From Papiliotrema nemorosa (taxonomy: Eukaryota > Basidiomycota > Tremellomycetes > Tremellales > Rhynchogastremaceae): a stretch of 64,000 bases of DNA. Below are positions 57,447-64,000 of the stretch, piece after piece. Below the pieces are notes generated by a model. The model ran no database searches and had not been told where the DNA came from. It was given only the letters and a program-made list of their open reading frames with translations. The stretch is taken from the NCBI GenBank assembly GCA_032158125.1, contig JASKOT010000016.1, forward strand, positions 62,001-126,000, written 5' to 3'. The translations under genes and the position numbers were made by a program. The stretch's first letter is position 1; each line of letters opens with the position of its first letter.

Positions 57447-58457
57447 CTATGCCGATGCAGGTGGCTTAGTCAGGCCTCGCAGAGTCAAATCGTATACAAC
57501 GTCCTCACATCGCTTCAAGTCGTACTTAAGCGAGTCGAACTTTCTCCTCAAGACGTCGTTTCGAAGGTTGAGCTAGCATTTCAGCCGGGCTCAAAGGTGC
57601 ACGCGGGACTTACGAGAGAGTAAGAAGCAAAGATGTCATTGACGAAGGAAGCGATTTGGGATGGGAGCTCAAAATTCTGGGCGGTCACGGCGTTGATAGA
57701 TAGTCGTGGCTTGATCATCAGCCGCGGACTAAGGTGACGGATTTCTCACGCACAAGCTCGTTGACCATCCCGATGACGCCTACCAAGTAGTCTTCAGCTG
57801 AAAGCATCACGCTCTTCGCTTCCTCTTGCTCCACTACTGATTAGCCCACTTTCTTGAGGTCACTGGAGTGTGCTTACGTCCGATCAAGTCAGATACGGCA
57901 AACGCAGGTGCAAGCTCGTCGGTGAGAATGAATCTGGCAAACACAACGATCGTGACTAGTTGCCTGAGGAGAGGTCCGATCGCCCAGCTATATCTTGTCC
58001 CATCAGCACAATCGACGCGTTTGAACAGTACATACCTGTAGAACTCTCCCTGAGGAACATGCTTGGCTACCTCGAGCCATTGATCTCTACCCTTGCCGAC
58101 TGTCTCCAGACATTTCGAGCAGATTTCATTGTCTGATCGTTAGCGAATGATTTAGTAGGGAGGCTGAGGTGGTGTGTAACTCACGAGATGATGCAACGCT
58201 AGAGTGCAGCTTGTTGAGTTCGGTAGTAGCAGATCTGATGATCTCGTCGAGAGGCTCAAGAGACTCCTTCAATGCCTACTAATCAGCAATAGGTAGGAAG
58301 CATGGGTGCGGAAGACGAGAACGTCGATCCAGGGTATGTTTGGCAAACAGCCGAACAATGTGCTCACTTTTTTGATCTCTTGTTCCTTCTCAAGAACGGA
58401 TATGGCTTTCGTGAGAGCCTCGTCCACTGTCCTCGACCGCGAAGTGGATGCTGACAT
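57447..58457 (-). CDS. translin
   Basis: The gene is hidden in small exons: exon 1 58457-58368 (MSASTSRSRTVDEALTKAIS), exon 2 58275-58185, then from 58132 on. It reads through ALKESLEPLDEIIRSATTEL, YRYSWAIGPLLRQLVTIVVF, SAEDYLVGVIGMVNELPRLS, INAVTAQNFELPSQIASFVND and LNLRNDVLRRKFDSLKYDLK to DVVYDLTLRGLTKPPASA. The last three segments match translin's conserved blocks (EDYLSGVL, SVNSVTAGDY, LNLKNDSLRKRYDGLKYDVK). Translin forms an octameric ring and with TRAX makes C3PO, an RNase active on small RNAs and tRNA fragments. The partner is not in this window. Introns range from 40 to 92 nt. No single exon is longer than ~150 nt, so simple ORF searches miss it. Confidence 0.88.
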
Positions 58458-58800
58458 TGTGTGGTGGATACTGATTCTGGATACTGAAGGGACGAGGTTA
58501 TAGGTGATGCCAGCGAAATTTAGGATTGGGAAGATTGCTGACGTCACGACTTTTTCCGAACGGGGGTGGCATCTATTATCTCTTGAAGTCTCTCTTGGGG
58601 AGATGAATGCAACATGTCGACGAGGAAAGCAGCAAGGAAGAAGAAGACATTCATGAGGGATATCTCTGGAGTCTAACATCAATGGCTGTACTGAGTTTCC
58701 ACTTCAGTCTACCGCCCTGTTCACCCTCTAGTCATCGCGATGACCGCCGTTGACATCTCTTACCATCCCCCTTCCATCCAGCTTCGGCATGTAGCAAGTC
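58458..58800. other. intergenic: translin promoter region
   Basis: This 343-bp non-coding stretch lies upstream of translin. A minus ORF entering from 58682 is only a leader extension of the translin first exon. Confidence 0.35.
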
Positions 58801-59022
58801 TTATACTGATGTCTGAGGCGATGAACTGGGAGGGGTGGCCTGGACAGCAGGAACGAGGGGGATTGGCTGAAGAGCAGAGGCGGTGGCGGTGGTGGGTTCG
58901 TTGGTTTTGGAAACCGTAGCAAGATCGTTGAGTAGGACAAGGCTCTGAGACTCGCTAGGTATGGCTTGAGAGCGATACACTGGGGCGTTGAGAATGATAG
59001 GAAAAGCAGGGTAGTCGGTCAT
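58801..59022 (-). CDS. possible small protein of 73 aa
   Basis: A single open frame MTDYPAFPIILNAPVYRSQA ... SSSPQTSV with a codon choice like the neighbours (many GAC, AAC, GCC, ACC, CTC codons). The last half is Thr/Pro/Ser-rich. No domain, no homologue known to me and no splice partner. The upstream sequence CAATTCAGC before the ATG could be a leader. It lies between translin (same strand) and the coiled-coil gene (opposite strand). It could be a real small gene, an upstream exon of something unseen, or chance. Confidence 0.35.
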   Translation of the reverse strand: MTDYPAFPIILNAPVYRSQAIPSESQSLVLLNDLATVSKTNEPTTATASALQPIPLVPAVQATPPSSSPQTSV

Positions 59023-59392
59023 GCTGAATTGTAGTACTCGTAGTCGGTGGCAACGACAGGCGATGGCTGGTGTAGATCAAGGTGTGCCCAAGTAGCAATT
59101 TCCCCCTCTGAGGCAGCCGTATATACACCTGACATCTAATAGTAAATGGGACATCCCTTCACTCATGCGCGAACATTCTCTGTGAAGCCTGGGGTTGCGG
59201 CACAAAGGACAGCGAAGCGCAAAGGATGCAATCTGTCGCCTGTTTGCCACCCACATTTGCCACCCATCTCGGCAGCGTAAACAACCCCTCTCGACGTGCC
59301 TGATTTCTCTTTTCGAGTGTTGCCTGGGTCGCAATCGTTCATCTCTGCTTTGGACTGGCACATCGAGACCGATAGAACGATCTCAAGTGAAT
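59023..59392. other. divergent intergenic region left of the coiled-coil gene
   Basis: In these 370 bp there is no gene that I can support, although short ORFs overlap on both strands. Confidence 0.35.
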
Positions 59393-62300
59393 ATGGAGGG
59401 ATCTAGCGTGGAGACGGGCAATACGACTGCATCGCCTATGGTTCCCGGCACGGCCAAGCAGTTGCGGGTCAAGAGGAGGGTTGTCAATCTCGTTAATCCA
59501 GCAGGTATGCTCACATAATGTTCATCGTTAACGCATAGATGGCCTAGACTTCTCAGACACAGATATACCGATTGATACGCCAATAGAGCTATCAGTTGAA
59601 TCTACGGAGCCGATGCAGAAAGAGGTCACGCCGTCCCCGAAGAGCGCTATACCGGCCCATATGCAAACGCTCACCCCTCTGGGTATCGAGAAGAATGGCG
59701 TCAAGGGTATCTTGAGACCGACAGGAACTCCAGGATCAGGCAATGGAGGTGCGCGCCTGAATTTTTTGCCTTGTGAAGCTGATCGCCAGTTCGCTTCTTC
59801 CCCAAGAACAAATTTAGGGTCATAACACCCAATCAATCACTCAACCCTCCTCCCGCTCCCGCTCCGCCCACCCCCTCTTCGTTTTTATCATCCCTGCTCG
59901 CTGTGACCGCCACCATGTCACCTCGTCGTACACCGGCGAAACCGGTCATCCCTCCGCCCACGAGTCCAGAGGAGTCATGGGAACAACCTGGACAGGAAGG
60001 CGAAGTGTCTCTGATAGCGAGCTCCATCGCATCTGAGAGGAGTCAAGCAGAATGGTCAGAACAGAGTATAGAGCAGGAATCATGGAATGGAACCCCTCAA
60101 GTCCACTCTTCACCCTTGGGATTGCCAACGAACCTCCCGGAAACATCGACCGAGACCATCGATCAAGGGGAACTGCCTTCGAGGGACATGGTCTTACCTG
60201 CGGACATGTCTGATTTATTAGGTCAAAGACTCGCAGAGCCTTCAGGAATCAACTCGTTTTCGATGACAGACTTTAGCAGGACAACTTCCCGCCCGGCGTC
60301 ACAGCAGTTCACATTGAGTCCCATTAGTGCTTCGCCTGTTACCGAAACCCTCGATCTGTCACAGGGTCAAGATAGTTTCGAATCGGATCGATCCGACTCT
60401 CGCCGACTCAATGACTCGAATCCCACGATCCGACTCCCTCTTGCCCCGTTGCCTTCCCGAGCATCCCCCTCGCCGAAGACTCCGCCGGCTGCAACAAAAG
60501 GCTTCTCCTCCATCTTTGCCGACATGTCAGCAGAGCAAGCGGAACTCACGTGGCCTTTGACACATCAAGCTTCGCCTCTTCGTTCAGAAGTTGATGCGGA
60601 CGAGACTGCATTCCATTCGGCCTTGTTCTCTAATGTCCAAATTGGGACCGGCACATCGCCCAGCGAAGCGAACGGTGGCCATTCCGCCGAAGGAGAGAGA
60701 TTGACGCCCGGCAATGCGACCCAGTACTTTGACTGTATCTCTCCTGCAACTCCGGCCGAATCATCAATGACCGTCTCGGGCAGGTCTCTGTTGCCGCTTA
60801 CACCGTCACCATCGGGTCTCCAAGTAGGACTGATCAACCCCGCAAAGGCGCTTTTCACCGCCCATTCAGCCCACACATCCGCCTTGGCATCCGAGCTACA
60901 GCTGTATCAAAAACTTGTCACTCAGCTTCAGGCAGAAGTCAGCGAGCGGGATGGACTTTTGGTGGAGCTCAATCTGAAAGCGATCGAAGGCGAAGTTTGG
61001 CGGACTCGAGCAGACGAGTTGGAGAAGCGTGTTAAGAAATCTAGAGCAACGGAAGCCTCTTCACGACGACAAAGCCTTTCTCCAACACCTTCAGCACATG
61101 TTCGACTGGATCATCCGGGTGATAGGACTACCATGGACGAGGCAAAAACTCGGGATATGGAGATACGCCTAAGCAAGGCTATGACTGAGCATGAGACTCT
61201 CGCTCAGCAGCTGAAGGAGATGCGCTTAGAGCGGGTCGAGCAGTCTGATGCACTCAAGGCAGCTCATACTGCTGTTCAGCACGCTGAGGAGTCGCAAAGA
61301 GATGCCGTCATACAGCATCAGAGGAACGAAGCTGCTTTCAAAGTCGAGATCGAATCGCTTGCCAAGCGGGAGAAGGCGCTGCTCTCGCAGGTACAGTCGG
61401 CTCAGATAGCGGCGAAAGAAGACCAACAGAAAATCAGCGAATTGGAGAAGGAAAGGCAACAAGCAGCACCTGCAGCTCAACATACCGCCCAGCTCGAATC
61501 AAATATCCGACTGCTTCGCGAAGACCTCGACAACGCCAACAAAGTTGAGCTCGAACTCCGAGCCCGAATTGACCGGATGACAACAGACACTGAGGAGGAG
61601 CACAATCTTTTGGCGGATCTCGAGGCCAAGATGCGGTCACAGCAGCAGACGATTACGAGGATGAAACAAGAAAAGTCGGACGACGAACGCGAGCTGGCGC
61701 GAATGACGGCCGATCTCGATGAAGCGCTAGATAGACTGAACGGCCACGACCAGCTGCAGACAAATGTACAGGGTCTTGAACAATCTCTCTCAGAGGAGAG
61801 GAAGGCTCGAGAAATAATGGAGAAGCAGATCAAGGCGGAGAGAAGAGAAAGGACCGCTTTAGAGACCGAGATCAGCGAGGTGAGTCATGCCTACATCATC
61901 GCAAGCTTCGAGCTGACTGACTTTTTAGCTACGCCGGACTCTGGAGCAGACCCAAACAGACATGCTCCAACGCCTCGAGGCGCCAACCGCACTTCCCGAT
62001 CCGGAAATCGCACGATTGCGTTCAGAGTCAGCTTCAAAAGACTTGGAAATCATCACACTTCAGAGAAGGAAGAATGAGCTGAAGGAGGATCTGGAAATGC
62101 TCAACATTGCCCTGGATTCGAAACAGCAGGAAATCGAGCTGGTCAGTTATTGCGAACTGCGTCATACCTGCAAGAGCTGATCCATAGATGAAGCGCAAGT
62201 TCGCAGTGAGGGGTGTGGCAGGCTCGACCCCGCTTGCGTCTTCGCGCAAAGTCAACAATGTCTCTACTGCTGCGACACCCATGTTGAGCGATATCGATAC

Positions 62301-62541
62301 CCCTCTTCCAGGTCGAATAGGAATGACGACACGCCGTCGATCCTCGGCGGCTTTTGTCACACCTTCGATGGGCTCCCTCAGAGGAAATGGCAAAGTTTTG
62401 AAAGGTGGACACGGGACGGACTTGTGGAAAACGGCAAATGCGATCAAGACTGTTGACAAGGTGGAGGAGGAGAATCGGCCACCCGCTCAGCACATGGGGA
62501 GCGTGAGAGCATCAGTAAGAAGAGAAAGGGTCCTCGCGTGA
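59393..62541 (+). CDS. long coiled-coil protein with a conserved N-terminal ILRPTGTPGSG...VRF motif
   Basis: Five exons (59393-59504, 59539-59748, 59790-61879, 61929-62141, 62188-62541) sum to 992 aa. Near residue 90 lies GILRPTGTPGSGNGVRFF, split by an intron; a GIL-x-TPGT followed by a basic/VRF or VSF motif is found in some fungal spindle-pole or cell-cycle proteins and VRF resembles the RVxF site that docks protein phosphatase 1. Residues ~110-450 are disordered with many SP/TP sites; ~450-850 are a strong coiled coil (LQLYQKLVTQLQAEVSERDG through RKAREIMEKQIKAERRERTALETEISEL). The Arg/Ser-rich C-terminus has TTRRRSSAAF and KRKFAVRG. A structural role, perhaps at microtubule-organising centres, is a guess; I do not recognise a named family. 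Confidence 0.7.
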
Positions 62542-62851
62542 TAGAAAGGGCTTCGTGTCCCTCTTGCCGACTTTACCACGTCCTACCCTACCGACCCCTT
62601 CCTGTATAAAGCTCTACCGGCACAGTGGGTGATTGAGGGCAATCTGAAGCACCATGTTCCAATGCCAAGTACTGGACGCCGTACCGAAAGACGGCATCCT
62701 CATGCGGTGTCTTTCACGACTCCTTGGCCTAACTTCACACTTCAGCCCAATCGGAGCTTTCCGGCGAGATGATCAAGATGTTTTCATTGTAAATGAGGTA
62801 AAGACATGCATGTATTCGTCACATGAAATCTAAACCGATCAGGCTGCCCCG
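62542..62851. other. convergent intergenic spacer
   Basis: This 310-bp stretch lies between the 3' ends of the coiled-coil gene and eIF2B-delta, with no gene. TGTATAAAGC and TTTTCATTGTAAATG mark AT-richer parts that may help termination. Confidence 0.35.
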
Positions 62852-64000
62852 CTAGCTTTGCCTAGAACCGTCGGTACAGAACTTGGTGGGATGAACCCAA
62901 TCTGACATGTCAGCCGGGACGGGGGAGTCACGCCTGACCACGCTCACCTCTGTGCAAACTGCCGTGATCAAGTTCGGCGGGGTCAGATCGTACATCAAGC
63001 TTGTCAAAGCCAAAGTCGGGGGTAAAGGTTGTTTAAGAGCGACTCCTTGATTTGTCGGGAGGTCGAGCAGAATATCAACCTGACCCAACTCGTTACTTGC
63101 CACACCGTCCAGTACGACCCTCTCGCCGAACTTGTACGTCTCGACACAAGCGACCACGGGCACTTTATGCTCTTTGGCCAACATGGCAACTATGGCTGTC
63201 CCGCTTCGTGAGTAGAGCGCTCCGTCGGAATGTAATGCCGATGCGCCGAGAAGAACCAGAGAGGCCCGTTGGAGGACGGAGGATGCCTGAGGGAGGAGGA
63301 CATAGGTGCAGTCTATGCCTGCGGAGGTGAGAGAGTGGAGGAGGTCTCGCCCTGATCGTCAGACTGGCTCTGGAGATCTGGGTCGACGTACCTTCGTTTA
63401 GAGGTCTCGAGTCGACTACCACGACTTCGAATGATGCGGATGAGTCTTCTTCTTTCATATCTGCCCATGCTTCAAGCAATACTTGTTCCACAATCGATGA
63501 CCTGCCATTAGCTATGACTGGAATGGGATTTAAGGGCCTCACCTGGCATAGGTGACGATGGTAGCTCCGGGATTGATCTTTTCCTTTGCGTGATCGACGA
63601 GCACTTGATCTGCGAATTCAATCCGATCTCGAACATAGATCCCAATAGCATCAACCAAGTATGCTTTTTGCTACACGTCAGTCCCGATGTGTCCTGCTGG
63701 ATTCACTCACTTCCGCATCGGTCCTCTCATCACCTTCACCCAACTTGTTGATCTCGCTCTTCAACCACCTGATTGCATTCCCACCTCCTACCCCTTTTGG
63801 TCTGCACTTGTCTAACCAAGCGATCATAGGACTCAGATATATCGGTAGATCCTTCCACAGATCTGCCGCTTCAGGACATTGATAATCCCGAATGACCTCT
63901 TGAAACGCAGCCATCATGGCGCTGGTTCTGGCATTTGCCCCTCCCAACGTCCCATTCGCCATGAGCGTGCCCAGTCGAATGATCTCCGGATGTAGCTTTC
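62852..64000 (-). CDS. GCD2: translation initiation factor eIF2B subunit delta (partial)
   Basis: Coding begins beyond the right edge; the C-terminal ~310 residues are present in several exons. Motifs: NGTLGGANARTSAMMAAFQE, YLSPMIAWLDKCRPKGVGGG, IVTYARSSIVEQVLLEAW, EVVVVDSRPLNEGRDLLHSL, YVLLPQASSVLQRASLVLLG, GTAIVAMLAKEHKVPVVACV, ETYKFGERVVLDGVASNELG and YDLTPPNLITAVCTEV. The order and spacing are those of eIF2B-delta, one of three regulatory subunits that sense phosphorylated eIF2 in the exchange factor that reloads eIF2 with GTP. ETYKF and VYD/YDLTPP are family marks. It stops at 62852; the last ~25 residues (VPADMSDWVHPTKFC...) are longer than in human. Confidence 0.92.

Noticed and set aside
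1..64000. CRISPR arrays, insertion sequences, retroelements, rRNA
   Set aside because: None found by eye: no regularly spaced direct repeats, no reverse transcriptase or transposase motifs, no ribosomal RNA sequence.

Overview
The window is nuclear DNA of a filamentous or yeast-like basidiomycete, most probably a tremellomycete (Cryptococcus/Kwoniella-type). The reasons are: almost every gene is cut by many very short introns (mostly 34-50 nt, GTGAGT/GTAAGT donors, CTGAC/CTGAT/CTAAC branch points just upstream of the acceptor); a spermidine synthase fused to saccharopine reductase, an arrangement known from basidiomycetes including Cryptococcus; a secreted CPL1/PriA-type cysteine-rich protein; and moderately high GC with C-rich third positions. 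I rebuilt gene models by joining exons by hand. For most multi-exon genes the exon lengths were summed and checked to be a multiple of three.

Layout. 1-182 holds the end of an unidentified gene. 1.2-5.5 kb, plus strand: a Dma1/RNF8-type FHA-RING ubiquitin ligase and mitochondrial octanoyltransferase (lipoate synthesis). 5.7-11.8 kb, minus strand: a major facilitator transporter and a large Golgi-type protein joining an apparently dead NAD-binding epimerase-like domain to an exostosin (GT47) domain. 12.8-16.6 kb, plus: an MNN1-family mannosyltransferase and neuronal calcium sensor NCS1/Frq1. 17-23.5 kb: a Wee1-type kinase (minus) divergent from RCC1/RanGEF (plus). 24.5-30 kb: a C2H2 zinc-finger protein (plus) convergent with the SPE3-LYS9 chimera (minus). 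31-34.5 kb: a large Gln/Arg/Ala-rich nuclear-looking protein (plus). 35-42 kb, minus: ferric reductase, a UXT-like prefoldin hidden in tiny exons, and a CPL1-type cysteine-repeat protein. 43.7-50 kb: kinesin-5 (minus) divergent from the AFG1 ATPase (plus). 50.2-51.8 kb, minus: a mitochondrial carrier with 9-nt and 11-nt exons. 52-57.4 kb, plus: a probable mitochondrial protein, two small secretory proteins ending in KDEL and HNEL, and TRM82. 57.4-64 kb: translin (minus, hidden in small exons), a possible 73-aa ORF, a long coiled-coil protein (plus) and eIF2B-delta (minus, running off the window).

Most genes are housekeeping and no cluster with one common pathway is visible, although five genes bear on mitosis or its control (Dma1, Wee1, RCC1, kinesin-5 and perhaps the coiled-coil protein). 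The least ordinary items are the exostosin/pseudo-epimerase fusion, the KDEL/HNEL tandem pair, the CPL1 protein with 48-residue cysteine repeats, several micro-exons of 9-17 nt, and a GC-AG intron inside a zinc finger. I saw no transposon, CRISPR array, rRNA or convincing tRNA.
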